Origin: Flavobacteriales bacterium MED-G22
GTDB lineage: Bacteria; Bacteroidota; Bacteroidia; Flavobacteriales; Flavobacteriaceae
Length of the DNA: 20,388 nt
Assembly: GCA_002457295.1 (NCBI GenBank)
Contig: NTKF01000022.1
Location: 1 to 20,388, forward strand
Reading direction: 5' to 3'
Numbering within the stretch: position 1 is the first letter of the stretch; every line of letters begins with the position of its first letter. Below the pieces are notes generated by a model, which was not told where the DNA came from, made no database searches, and worked only from the letters and a program-made list of their open reading frames with translations. Shown piece after piece: positions 1-7,808 of this stretch. Made by a program: the position numbers and the translations under genes.

Positions 1-603
1 GAATACGACAGTAACGAAGTCTTAGGAAGTATTCTTCCAGACTTTACAGGTGGAATTCTTTCATCGGTTCAATACAAGAATTTTTATTTAAACTTGGGCC
101 TTGACTTTCAAAGTGGTGGATTGTTCTACTCAACAACAAATATGTTCACCTACTATTCAGGCCAACATGTAAATACTGTAGGAAATAATGACAAAGGAAA
201 TCCTGTTCGAAATGATCCTGACCAAGGGGGCGGTTTTCATGTAGTAGGTGTCACTGACAGTGGTGCTCCTGTAGATCTTTATATGGATGCACCCTCCTAC
301 GGTAAACGCTATTTTGGTACCCATGACGAATGGCTTTATGATGCCTCATATTTAAAATTACGTCAGTTGCGTTTAGGATATTCAGTTCCAAGTTCAGTAT
401 TAGATGGCACTTTTGTAAGAAGTGCTGATGTTTCTATACTAGGTAATAACTTGTTATTGCTCTACTCTAACATCAAACACGGTGGGCTCGACCCAAGTGA
501 AATTGAAGGTAATGGTGTTATTGCTGGAGAATTCAGACAAGTTGAAGGTGGTCAGTTGCCTCCTTCAAGATCTGTTGGACTTAATGTAAAACTTAACTTT
601 TAA
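1..603 (+). CDS. SusC/RagA-like TonB-linked outer membrane transporter, C-terminal fragment
   Basis: The first base of the window is already in frame and the reading frame runs to a TAA at 601-603, so only the last 200 residues are present and the start lies outside. The fragment looks like the last strands of a 22-strand TonB-dependent barrel. It has alternating aromatic strands, a segment reading DEWLYDASYLKLRQLRLGYS (residues about 105-124) that is typical of SusC C-termini, and a terminal strand ending in aromatic Phe (VKLNF). SusC proteins import substrate across the outer membrane together with a SusD lipoprotein lid, powered by TonB-ExbBD. The SusD-like gene follows after 11 bases, so the two are almost certainly one transcript. 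The substrate cannot be told: no glycoside hydrolase, protease or sensor gene is visible beside the pair. Confidence 0.9.
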   Translation, partial: EYDSNEVLGSILPDFTGGILSSVQYKNFYLNLGLDFQSGGLFYSTTNMFTYYSGQHVNTVGNNDKGNPVRNDPDQGGGFHVVGVTDSGAPVDLYMDAPSYGKRYFGTHDEWLYDASYLKLRQLRLGYSVPSSVLDGTFVRSADVSILGNNLLLLYSNIKHGGLDPSEIEGNGVIAGEFRQVEGGQLPPSRSVGLNVKLNF

Positions 604-614
604 TAAAGAAAAGC

Positions 615-2048
615 ATGAAAAATTATATTAAAAAATGGAGTTTAATACTGCTAACAGTATTTGCTTTTCAGGCTTGTGAAACTGTTGATTTTGGAGACAC
701 AAATGTTAACCCGAACTCCCCTTCAACAGCCTCAACAGCAGCCCTTTTGACTAATGCAGAATCCTTCATTCCAACTATTGTGAGTGAGGTGAACAGCAAC
801 CTTATGGTGCAATATATTTCTGAAATTACCTATACTGAAGATTCTAGATATGAGCAGTTTGAGTGGTCTTATGATGCTTGGTATTCTGGACCTCTAAAGG
901 ATTTACAAGAGATCATTGATTTAAACACCTCTGATCCAGAAACCTATAAAAATGGAGGAGCAACAGAAAATCAAATTGCTGTTGCGCGTATTCTTAAGGT
1001 CTATTTTTATCTGTATCTTACAGATCGATGGGGAATGATTCCTTATTCAGAAGCCCTTCAAGGTTCTGATAATATTAAACCTAAATTCGATACACAAGAG
1101 GCTATTTATACTTCCCTTTTCAGTGAAATTGATGAATCCTTAGGATCTATAAATACTAGTGGCGCATTAAATGGAGATCTTTTATTCAACGGTGACATGT
1201 CACATTGGAAAAAGTTTGCCAATACACTAAAATTAGTGATGGCAATGCGAATTTCTAATGTTAACCAATCACTTGGTCAACAAAAATTGACCGAAGCCTA
1301 TAATGCAGGTGTCATTGGCAGTGTCGCTGAAAATATTCACTACCCGTATTTGACTGAGGACACCAATGACAATCCATGGCAAGACCGCTTTCAAACCCGA
1401 GAAGACTATGCCGTAAGTGATGTTTTCGTGAATTGGTTAGTAGACCACAATGACCCGAGAATTGCATCCTATGCAGAGCTTCCACTTTCTGATGCAACAG
1501 GCACTTATATAGGTTGTCCTTATGGTGTTCAAAACCCAAACGTGCTGCAGTCTGATATTTCATTCATTACAGACGATATTATATATGACGGTACACAAGC
1601 CGGAGGTATGATTTTTAGCTATGCACAAGTATGTTTTTCAATGGCAGAAGCCGCTCTTAGAGGAATGACCACAGTGGGTGATGCTGAAACATGGTATAAT
1701 TTGGGTATTGATGCTTCCATGGAACAATGGGGTATTTCAGCAGCCGATGCACTCAGCTATAAATCACAAGCTACAGTGGCTTATGACGCCGCAAACGGGC
1801 TGGAGCAGATAGCTATTCAAAAATGGGCTTCATTATACTTACAAGGTGCTGAAGCTTGGTCAGAATGGAGACGTTTAGATTTTCCAAAATTAGAGCCAGC
1901 AGAAGATGCACTTTCTGGAAATGGTATTCCTGTTAGAAATGGCTATGCTGCGCTTACAAAATCTTTAAATGAAGAAAACTATAATGCAGCTGTTGCCTCT
2001 CAGGGAGCTGACACGCAAGACACCCGCCTGTGGTGGGACACCAAGTAA
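615..2048 (+). CDS. SusD/RagB-like nutrient-binding outer membrane lipoprotein
   Basis: This 477-residue protein has a lipoprotein signal peptide: a basic start (MKNYIKK), a hydrophobic stretch and a lipobox FQAC with Cys21 as the lipidation site. The mature N-terminus (DTNVNPNSPS, then a run of Ala/Leu leading into helices) and the segment VARILKVYFYLYLTDRWGMIPYSEAL (about residues 122-147, broken here only by its own helices) match the SusD-like_2 type of SusD proteins, which are built from TPR-like helices. Further typical blocks are a Trp-rich helix MSHWKKFANTLKLVMAMRIS near the middle and a C-terminal WASLYLQGAEAWSEWRRLDFP. The expected role is a surface lid that captures substrate for the SusC barrel encoded just upstream. 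A strong terminator follows the stop codon. Family assignment is secure; the ligand is unknown. Confidence 0.93.
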   Translation: MKNYIKKWSLILLTVFAFQACETVDFGDTNVNPNSPSTASTAALLTNAESFIPTIVSEVNSNLMVQYISEITYTEDSRYEQFEWSYDAWYSGPLKDLQEIIDLNTSDPETYKNGGATENQIAVARILKVYFYLYLTDRWGMIPYSEALQGSDNIKPKFDTQEAIYTSLFSEIDESLGSINTSGALNGDLLFNGDMSHWKKFANTLKLVMAMRISNVNQSLGQQKLTEAYNAGVIGSVAENIHYPYLTEDTNDNPWQDRFQTREDYAVSDVFVNWLVDHNDPRIASYAELPLSDATGTYIGCPYGVQNPNVLQSDISFITDDIIYDGTQAGGMIFSYAQVCFSMAEAALRGMTTVGDAETWYNLGIDASMEQWGISAADALSYKSQATVAYDAANGLEQIAIQKWASLYLQGAEAWSEWRRLDFPKLEPAEDALSGNGIPVRNGYAALTKSLNEENYNAAVASQGADTQDTRLWWDTK

Positions 2049-2068
2049 CCAATTGCTTGTTAATTGAT

Positions 2069-2101
2069 AAAAAGCACCTATTTTTATAGGTGCTTTTTTT
2101 T
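2069..2101 (+). terminator. Intrinsic terminator after the SusC/SusD pair
   Basis: A perfect 10-bp stem AAAGCACCTA (2071-2080) pairs with TAGGTGCTTT (2087-2096) around a short T-rich loop. It can be extended outward by A-T pairs and is followed by an unbroken T run to 2101. It lies 22 bases after the susD-like stop codon and separates the transporter pair from the next gene. Confidence 0.88.
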
Positions 2102-2116
2102 AGCAGTATGTTCCGT

Positions 2117-2818
2117 ATGAAACAATTTCTTTTCTTATCACTCCTTTTTTTTAACTCAATATGCATAAAGGCACAGTTAGTTTCTTTAAGTGAAAAGGAT
2201 TTGTTTAGGGGAGGTAATATCAACTTGGTCAAGTTGGTTGAGGAAAATAAAAAGTATAAAGGTTCCCCATATCTTAAAGACAAATTTGAACAAACAGAAT
2301 TAGTGTTTCGGTCAAATAGAAAGTTTCAAGGTTTAATGCGCTACCACATGGGCTATCAAGTATTTGAATTTAAAAATACTGCTGGAGAACGTTTTAAAAT
2401 TTTACCAGAAAATCAATTTAAAATAATTCACCAACGCATCCCTTTTGTTCGGGAAAAGCTAGTGTTAAAAAATCATCCCACATTAGATGGTGTTTTTCAA
2501 CTTCTTTATGCTGGAAAAAATTATCGGTTATTACACTATCTAAAAAAAGAATTAGCCCAAACTCGGAAAGAGGCCATTCCTGCTCCGGCCACTGGAACTA
2601 GCGAAGGCCTTCTACCCACTTGGATTGACCGCAGTCTTTTTATATTAATGAGAGGTAATGAAGGCGTTAGAGTAGAAAAATCACATAAAAAAATGATGAA
2701 GTTGAAGTTTTTAGAAACTAATGCTTATAAAGACTATATTAACAACCATAAAGTAAAACTCAACAATGCTAAAATGCTTGTGGCATTAGTAAGGTATATA
2801 GACCAAAATCAACCCTAA
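2117..2818 (+). CDS. Unrecognised secreted protein, 233 aa
   Basis: I do not recognise a family. With the ATG at 2117 the protein begins MKQFLFLSLLFFNSICIKAQ, a good Sec signal peptide with likely cleavage after Ala-Gln near residue 20. In-frame starts at 2090 and 2108 are possible, but the first lies inside the upstream terminator hairpin and both would put extra residues ahead of the signal peptide. The mature part is basic and has no cysteine, no membrane segment and no obvious catalytic motif. A Lys-rich C-terminal third (about 185-230) looks helical. The mid-region of alternating aromatic and charged residues (MRYHMGYQVFEFKN) looks like beta-strands. The gene sits between the terminator and rlmB, 9 bases before the rlmB start, so it is probably cotranscribed with rlmB and rarA. 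A periplasmic or surface location is inferred only from the signal peptide. Confidence 0.75.
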   Translation: MKQFLFLSLLFFNSICIKAQLVSLSEKDLFRGGNINLVKLVEENKKYKGSPYLKDKFEQTELVFRSNRKFQGLMRYHMGYQVFEFKNTAGERFKILPENQFKIIHQRIPFVREKLVLKNHPTLDGVFQLLYAGKNYRLLHYLKKELAQTRKEAIPAPATGTSEGLLPTWIDRSLFILMRGNEGVRVEKSHKKMMKLKFLETNAYKDYINNHKVKLNNAKMLVALVRYIDQNQP

Positions 2819-2827
2819 ACTTTAAAT

Positions 2828-3568
2828 TTGAAAGAAACTAATACTACAATTATTTTTGGCCTTCGTGCTGTCTTTGAAGCTTTAGCATCAAAAAATAACA
2901 TTGAGAAAGTATTTCTCTTGAAAGACAGTAAAAACACAAAATTTAAACTACTAGAACAGCAACTTAGAGAGCATCATATTGCTATTAGTTATGTTCCAAA
3001 AGAACGTTTCGAAAGGTTTAATATAAAAAATCATCAAGGTGTAGTGGCTCAAATGTCTGCCGTTGAAACCCTAAGGCTAGAGGCTCTTATTGAAAGCATA
3101 GAAACGAAAGAAAATCCCCTGTTAATTTTATTGGATGGAGTTACCGATGTAAGGAATTTTGGGGCTATTTTAAGAACAGCATCAGCGGTTGGTGTTGATG
3201 GCGTTATACTACCTTCAAGCGGAAGTGCTCCATTGAATGGTGATGTTGTAAAAACATCAGCAGGAGGTATTTTTCATGTACCGATCGTAAAAGTCAATCA
3301 TCTTAAAGATGCCATCTATCAACTACAGGAATTAGACTTTACCATCGTAGCCATCACAGAAAAAGCCTCAGATTCAATATATACTAAAAAATACAATGGC
3401 CCAATAGCAGTAATTTTAGGAGCAGAAGACAAAGGCATATCTAAAGGGATTTTAAAGATGTTAAATAATCAAGTTAAAATTCCCATGAAACAACACTCTG
3501 ATTCTCTTAATGTATCTGTAGCTTCAGCAGTAGTACTTTATGAAATAGTGAGGCAACGTATAAAATGA
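2828..3568 (+). CDS. rlmB: 23S rRNA 2'-O-ribose methyltransferase RlmB (SpoU/TrmH family)
   Basis: This 246-residue SPOUT methyltransferase has an N-terminal substrate-binding domain of the L30e-like type (about residues 5-80, starting IIFGLRAVFEALA). The catalytic trefoil-knot domain follows. Motif 1 is NFGAILRTAS (110-119, with the catalytic Asn/Arg pair), motif 2 is VILGAEDKGIS (195-205) and motif 3 is IPMKQHSDSLNVSVASA (218-234). By family this enzyme methylates G2251 of 23S rRNA (E. coli numbering), in the P-loop of the peptidyl transferase centre, using S-adenosylmethionine. The start is TTG at 2828; no ATG lies nearby in frame, and the protein aligns from this point with the usual start of RlmB. 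It is followed after 17 bases by rarA. A tRNA-modifying TrmH role is less likely because the N-terminal domain is of the RlmB kind. Confidence 0.88.
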   Translation: MKETNTTIIFGLRAVFEALASKNNIEKVFLLKDSKNTKFKLLEQQLREHHIAISYVPKERFERFNIKNHQGVVAQMSAVETLRLEALIESIETKENPLLILLDGVTDVRNFGAILRTASAVGVDGVILPSSGSAPLNGDVVKTSAGGIFHVPIVKVNHLKDAIYQLQELDFTIVAITEKASDSIYTKKYNGPIAVILGAEDKGISKGILKMLNNQVKIPMKQHSDSLNVSVASAVVLYEIVRQRIK

Positions 3569-3585
3569 GTTAACATTTAGGGAAA

Positions 3586-4863
3586 ATGAATATACCTCTT
3601 GCAGAACGTATGCGACCCAAAATGCTTGCCGAATATGTTGGGCAGGAGCATTTAGTGGGAACAGATGGTGCTTTTTCAAAAATGATTAAGCAAGGAATAC
3701 TTCCCTCTCTCATTTTATGGGGCCCACCAGGCACTGGCAAAACTACCCTAGCACAACTGTTAGCTCAAGAAAAAGAGCGCCCCTTTTATCAACTATCTGC
3801 AATCAATGCAGGAGTGAAAGAAGTTCGTGAAATCATTCAAAAGGCCAGTCAAAAAGGAGGTTTATTTGATAATAAAACTCCCCTCCTTTTTATTGATGAA
3901 ATTCATCGATTTAGCAAATCGCAACAAGATGCGCTTTTAGGAGCAGTTGAAAAGGGAGTGATCACATTGATTGGTGCTACCACTGAAAATCCCAGCTTTG
4001 AAGTCATCAATGCTTTGCTTTCGAGATGTCAGGTATATTGCTTGTACCCTCTCGAGAAAGAGGCTCTTTTGAAAATTCTTAAAAAAGCGTTAGCCGAAGA
4101 CCCCTTTTTGACTTCAAGAAACCTCGTTTTAAAACAAACCGCAGCACTAGTTGAATTGGCCGGCGGCGATGCCCGAAAAATGCTTTCTATACTTGAATTA
4201 GTGAGTCAATCTGTAGATGAACAACAATTTCAAATAACAGACGACTTGGTTTATCAAACGGTTCAAAGCAATCCACTTCTATTTGATAAAAAGGGCGAGT
4301 TTCATTATGACCTTATTTCTGCTTTTATTAAATCAGTGAGAGGCAGCGACCCAAATGCTGCAGTATATTGGCTAGCTCGATTAATTGCAGGTGGAGAAAC
4401 TGTTGAATTTATTGCAAGAAGGATGCTCATTTTGGCAGCTGAAGATATAGGAAATGCCAATCCTACCGCTCTAGTTATGGCCAACAATGTGTTTCAGGCT
4501 GTTCGAGCTGTAGGTTTTCCAGAAGGTCGTATTTTGCTTAGTCAGTGTGCTATTTATTTGGCTAGTTCTCCAAAAAGTAACACCTCCTATCAAGCCATCA
4601 ATGAAGCTCAGAAAAAAGTTAAAGAAACTGGTAATTTAGCAGTTCCTCTTCACCTGAGAAATGCTCCTACAGAATTGATGCAATCTATGGGCTATGGAGA
4701 GGGATATCAATATGCACATGACTATGTTAAAAATTTTATTGAGCAAGAGTTTTTGCCAGATGAAATTAAAGGCCAAAAATTTTATCAGCCTGGTGACAAC
4801 TCAAAAGAAAAAACACTAAAAACGTTTCTTAAAGAGCGGTGGGGGAAAAAATATGATTACTAA
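3586..4863 (+). CDS. rarA: Replication-associated recombination protein A (RarA/MgsA), AAA+ ATPase
   Basis: This 425-residue cytoplasmic ATPase belongs to the clamp-loader-like RarA/MgsA/WRNIP1 family, which acts at stalled replication forks. Visible motifs are Walker A GPPGTGKT (46-53), Walker [10 protein letters not shown] (101-109), sensor 1 GATTENPSF (130-138) and the arginine-finger-type LLSRC (144-148). A long helical C-terminal part follows, with RARA-type blocks ([27 protein letters not shown] around 264-290, then [10 protein letters not shown] near 360). The start [12 protein letters not shown] fits the family, in which the conserved LAxRMRP block comes right at the beginning. It follows rlmB by 17 bases. 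Its stop codon overlaps the stop of the convergent trkH gene by 4 bases, so no terminator can be placed between them. Confidence 0.93.
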   Translation: MNIPLAERMRPKMLAEYVGQEHLVGTDGAFSKMIKQGILPSLILWGPPGTGKTTLAQLLAQEKERPFYQLSAINAGVKEVREIIQKASQKGGLFDNKTPLLFIDEIHRFSKSQQDALLGAVEKGVITLIGATTENPSFEVINALLSRCQVYCLYPLEKEALLKILKKALAEDPFLTSRNLVLKQTAALVELAGGDARKMLSILELVSQSVDEQQFQITDDLVYQTVQSNPLLFDKKGEFHYDLISAFIKSVRGSDPNAAVYWLARLIAGGETVEFIARRMLILAAEDIGNANPTALVMANNVFQAVRAVGFPEGRILLSQCAIYLASSPKSNTSYQAINEAQKKVKETGNLAVPLHLRNAPTELMQSMGYGEGYQYAHDYVKNFIEQEFLPDEIKGQKFYQPGDNSKEKTLKTFLKERWGKKYDY

Positions 4864-6359
4864 TTATTTTTCCAAAAGAAGGGGGTAAACAAGATCAAGA
4901 CAGTAAACAATTCTAACCTTCCTAATAACATTAAGAAGCTTGCCCACCAAAGCCCGCCTTGTGAAAGTGCTTGATAATTATCTGTTGGACCAAAATTCCC
5001 TAATGCTGGACCGACATTTCCTAATGTTGCGGCTGCAACGCCCACTGCAGATTCAAAATCTACTCCCATAAACCCAAAACCAAGCGCCCCAATAATAAAA
5101 CTTAGCAAGTAAAGAATAAAAAAACCGAGAATGGTGTAGGAAATGGAATCCTCAACAATTTTATTGTTGTATCTCGCTTTTAATATTGCGTTGGGATGTA
5201 GGGCTCTTTTGAACTCTAAAAAGCCACTTTTAATCATTAGTAGATGTCTCACCACCTTAACGCCCCCAGAGGTGGAGCCTGAAGATCCACCTAAAAACAT
5301 GAGTCCAAAAAAGGTTATTGTCAATAAAGGCATCCACTGTGTATAATCTGCGGTAACAAAACCGGTGGTTGTTATTATAGCTACTACCTGAAAAAGACCA
5401 TGCCTAAAAAAACTCTCCACTTTTCCCAAAACTTGAGGATGGGCAATTTCACTTTGAGAGAAATCAGCCTTAAAGTAGAGCAAGACGGCAACTAGTATGC
5501 TGAAGGAAACAATAAAGAATGAATACCATTTGAACTCATCATCTTGAAGTGCTTTAAATATTTTTCCTTTTATAGCAAAATAGCTCAAAACAAAATTAGT
5601 TCCTGCTAAAAACATAAAGAACACAATAATGTATTGAATCAAAGGATTATTATTCCAAAAAGCAATACTTGAATTTTTGGTAGAAAAACCTCCAGTGGAT
5701 ATGGTGCTCATGGCGTGATTGATAGCATCAAAAAAAGACATTCCAGCTGCCGTTAGCAATAGTGTTTCAACCAAGGTAAGACCTAGATAAATCTGCCACA
5801 AGCGTTTTGCTGTGTCTGCAATTCTGGGGTGGAGTTTGTCACTACTAAGACCTGGAACTTCTGCTGTAAATAATTGAAATCCACCTATACCTAAAAAGGG
5901 TAAAATTGCAATCGCTAAAACAATAATTCCCATCCCCCCTATCCAATGAGTAACGCTACGCCAAAACAATAAACTTTTAGGAAGGGCTTCAATGTCTGCC
6001 AAAATTGTTGCTCCTGTGGTTGTATAACCTGACATAGTTTCAAAAAAACTAGCAGAAAAATTTGGGATAAAACCAGAAATCCAATAGGGTAATAAACCTG
6101 ATAGAGTCATCAAAAACCATCCTAAAGCAACGATTAGATACCCCTCACGTTTTTGAATTTTAGCATCATGCTTTCTCGTCAATAAAATAGCTAAGGCACC
6201 AATGCCCAAAATTGAAAAAGCTGAAAAAGTTATCTCAAGAACAATTCCCTCTTTAAATAAATAGCTTACACCCGCTGCAATTAACATAAAGCACCCATTG
6301 AAAAAGAGGAGGAAGCCCATCAAAAAAACAACTATTCGAAAATTAATGTTTTGCCTCAT
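4860..6359 (-). CDS. trkH: Potassium uptake protein TrkH, membrane subunit
   Basis: This 499-residue polytopic membrane protein belongs to the SKT (TrkH/TrkG/KtrB) family. The four pore-loop repeats are clear: TTTGAT (113-118), STGGF (221-225), TTTGF (330-334) and LGNVGP (446-451). Each supplies the conserved filter glycine that forms the K+ selectivity filter. The C-terminal GRLELFT segment keeps the arginine (481) that in VpTrkH projects into the permeation path as a gate element. It starts MRQNINFRIVVFLMGF, an immediate membrane helix. The gene is 3 bases downstream of trkA on the same strand, so channel and regulator are one operon. It converges with rarA, sharing 4 bases at the stop codons. 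Length is normal for the family. Confidence 0.95.
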   Translation of the reverse strand: MRQNINFRIVVFLMGFLLFFNGCFMLIAAGVSYLFKEGIVLEITFSAFSILGIGALAILLTRKHDAKIQKREGYLIVALGWFLMTLSGLLPYWISGFIPNFSASFFETMSGYTTTGATILADIEALPKSLLFWRSVTHWIGGMGIIVLAIAILPFLGIGGFQLFTAEVPGLSSDKLHPRIADTAKRLWQIYLGLTLVETLLLTAAGMSFFDAINHAMSTISTGGFSTKNSSIAFWNNNPLIQYIIVFFMFLAGTNFVLSYFAIKGKIFKALQDDEFKWYSFFIVSFSILVAVLLYFKADFSQSEIAHPQVLGKVESFFRHGLFQVVAIITTTGFVTADYTQWMPLLTITFFGLMFLGGSSGSTSGGVKVVRHLLMIKSGFLEFKRALHPNAILKARYNNKIVEDSISYTILGFFILYLLSFIIGALGFGFMGVDFESAVGVAAATLGNVGPALGNFGPTDNYQALSQGGLWWASFLMLLGRLELFTVLILFTPFFWKNN

Positions 6360-6362
6360 AAA

Positions 6363-7712
6363 TCACAAAAACAAACTTTCTACGCGTTTGATGGCTTTGG
6401 GCAGACAGCAAACTACAATACGGTCGCCTGGCATTATTTTATAGTCACCAAGAGCTATAATGCCCCTTCCCTCTTTAATGACTCCGCCAATAATCGCTGT
6501 TCTTGGAAAATCCAAATCTCGAATCAAATAATTAGCTACTTTGGACTTTTCATGCACTTCAAATTCTAAGATTTCAGCGTTGAGATTATTCAATGTGGTC
6601 ATGTCAACTACATCTCCACGACGAATATACCTGAATATAGTGTTTGCGGTAAGTAATTTCTTGTTGATAAGAGTATCAATTCCAATGGACTGAGACAACT
6701 CAAAATAGTCCATATTTTCTACCAAAGCGATAGTTTTTTTAACATTCTTTGTCTTTGCCATTAAGCAAGCCATTATGTTTGTCTCTGAATTGCCTGTAAC
6801 AGAGATAAAGGCATCCATTTGAGTTAAATCCTCCTCTTCCAAAAGTTCAACATTGCAACCATCTCCATGAATAACCATAACATTAGGAAGGTTTTCCGCT
6901 ATTTCAAAAGCTTTATTTTTTTGTTTTTCAATAATGGTCACTTTTACTTTTTTTTCTGAAAGCTCTTTTGCAGCATTAAATCCAATTTTTCCACCCCCCA
7001 AAATCATCACTTTATGAATTGGTGTTTTACTTTTTCCAGTGAGCTTGTATAATTCTTCTACTCCTTCTTTACGTGTGATAAAAAAAGTAGTGTCCCCTGC
7101 TTCAAAACAAGTGTCACCCCTAGGAATGAGAGTAAATTGAGTTCCTTTTCTTTGTACGGCAATCGGCATAAAATGAACATCTGAAAATAGAGCGGCTGCT
7201 TCTTTGACAGATTTGCCCACAAAAGGAACTGTAGCTTCAAGGGTGGTCCCTATTAAAGTCAATGCCCCTGATTCAAATTCATAACTATTGGTAAAAGCAG
7301 ATTGATCAAGAAGTTGTTGAATTTCTAATGCCGCCAACTCTTCTGGAGAAATTAAATCGTCAATGCCCATCGCTTTAAAGTCAACTCCTTGATCAGGTTG
7401 GCGGAATTCCAGATTAGAGATTCTAGCAATAGTGCGTTGAGCTCCCATTTGTTTGGCTAGACTTGCTAGTGTAATGTTGGTCGCCTCCAAAGACGTCACC
7501 GCAATAAAAAGTGAAGCGTTTTCAACGAGGGCGTCTTTCAACATGGCAATGGATAAAGCGTTGCCTCTGAGGGTTTTTATATCTAAATGAGATTCTGCGT
7601 AGTTTAAACGCTCTTTATCTATATCAATGAGTGTGATGTCAAGGGACTCAAAAGAGAGCAGTTTGGCCAAATGGAAGCCTACTTCTCCACCACCGGCGAT
7701 AACAATTTTCAT
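6363..7712 (-). CDS. trkA: Trk system potassium uptake regulator TrkA, dinucleotide-binding
   Basis: This 449-residue cytoplasmic protein has the standard duplicated RCK layout. The first Rossmann fold has GGGEVG (7-12) and an acidic strand end (LIDID, 28-32). A first TrkA_C domain lies at about 145-225. The second Rossmann fold has GGGKIG (239-244) and IIE at 260-262, and a second TrkA_C domain lies at about 375-440. TrkA forms a ring under the TrkH dimer and gates it in response to bound nucleotides (NADH, ATP/ADP in studied homologues). Here trkA comes first and trkH follows after 3 bases. The start ATG is 20 bases below a TATATTTG motif on the minus strand. Length and motifs are complete. 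Confidence 0.95.
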   Translation of the reverse strand: MKIVIAGGGEVGFHLAKLLSFESLDITLIDIDKERLNYAESHLDIKTLRGNALSIAMLKDALVENASLFIAVTSLEATNITLASLAKQMGAQRTIARISNLEFRQPDQGVDFKAMGIDDLISPEELAALEIQQLLDQSAFTNSYEFESGALTLIGTTLEATVPFVGKSVKEAAALFSDVHFMPIAVQRKGTQFTLIPRGDTCFEAGDTTFFITRKEGVEELYKLTGKSKTPIHKVMILGGGKIGFNAAKELSEKKVKVTIIEKQKNKAFEIAENLPNVMVIHGDGCNVELLEEEDLTQMDAFISVTGNSETNIMACLMAKTKNVKKTIALVENMDYFELSQSIGIDTLINKKLLTANTIFRYIRRGDVVDMTTLNNLNAEILEFEVHEKSKVANYLIRDLDFPRTAIIGGVIKEGRGIIALGDYKIMPGDRIVVCCLPKAIKRVESLFL

Positions 7713-7732
7713 AGAGAGTGAAAATAACTTGA

Positions 7733-7740
7733 CAAATATA
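7733..7740 (-). promoter_or_regulatory. Candidate Bacteroidota -7 element for trkA-trkH
   Basis: The minus strand reads TATATTTG here, an exact match to the Bacteroidota primary-sigma -7 consensus TAnnTTTG, 20 bases before the trkA start codon. A second match (TAAATTTG) is immediately adjacent at 7741-7748. I see no clear TTTG -33 partner at the usual distance, so this is a candidate only. Confidence 0.42.
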
Positions 7741-7766
7741 CAAATTTAACCACCACTGGATATGAA

Positions 7767-7800
7767 TTGCCATTTTAGGTTCTGTAAATACGTATCTTTG
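7767..7800 (+). promoter_or_regulatory. Candidate promoter for ubiE-porT
   Basis: TATCTTTG at 7793-7800 matches the Bacteroidota -7 consensus TAnnTTTG, with a TTG at 7767-7769 as a possible -33 element after a 23-base spacer. The ubiE ATG is at 7809, so transcription would begin only a few bases before the start codon. Confidence 0.5.
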
Positions 7801-7808
7801 GCGCCACT

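Noticed and set aside
2090..2116. Upstream start for the secreted protein gene at 2090 or 2108
   Set aside because: The first lies within the terminator stem and both spoil the signal peptide; ATG 2117 is better.
1954..2283. Minus-strand open frame spanning the susD end and the next gene
   Set aside because: It reads through the terminator hairpin and is antisense to two better-supported genes; no recognisable protein.
2823..2830. TAAATTTG, a match to the -7 consensus, at the rlmB start
   Set aside because: It overlaps the TTG start codon itself, so transcription from it would begin inside the gene; taken as a chance match in AT-rich DNA.
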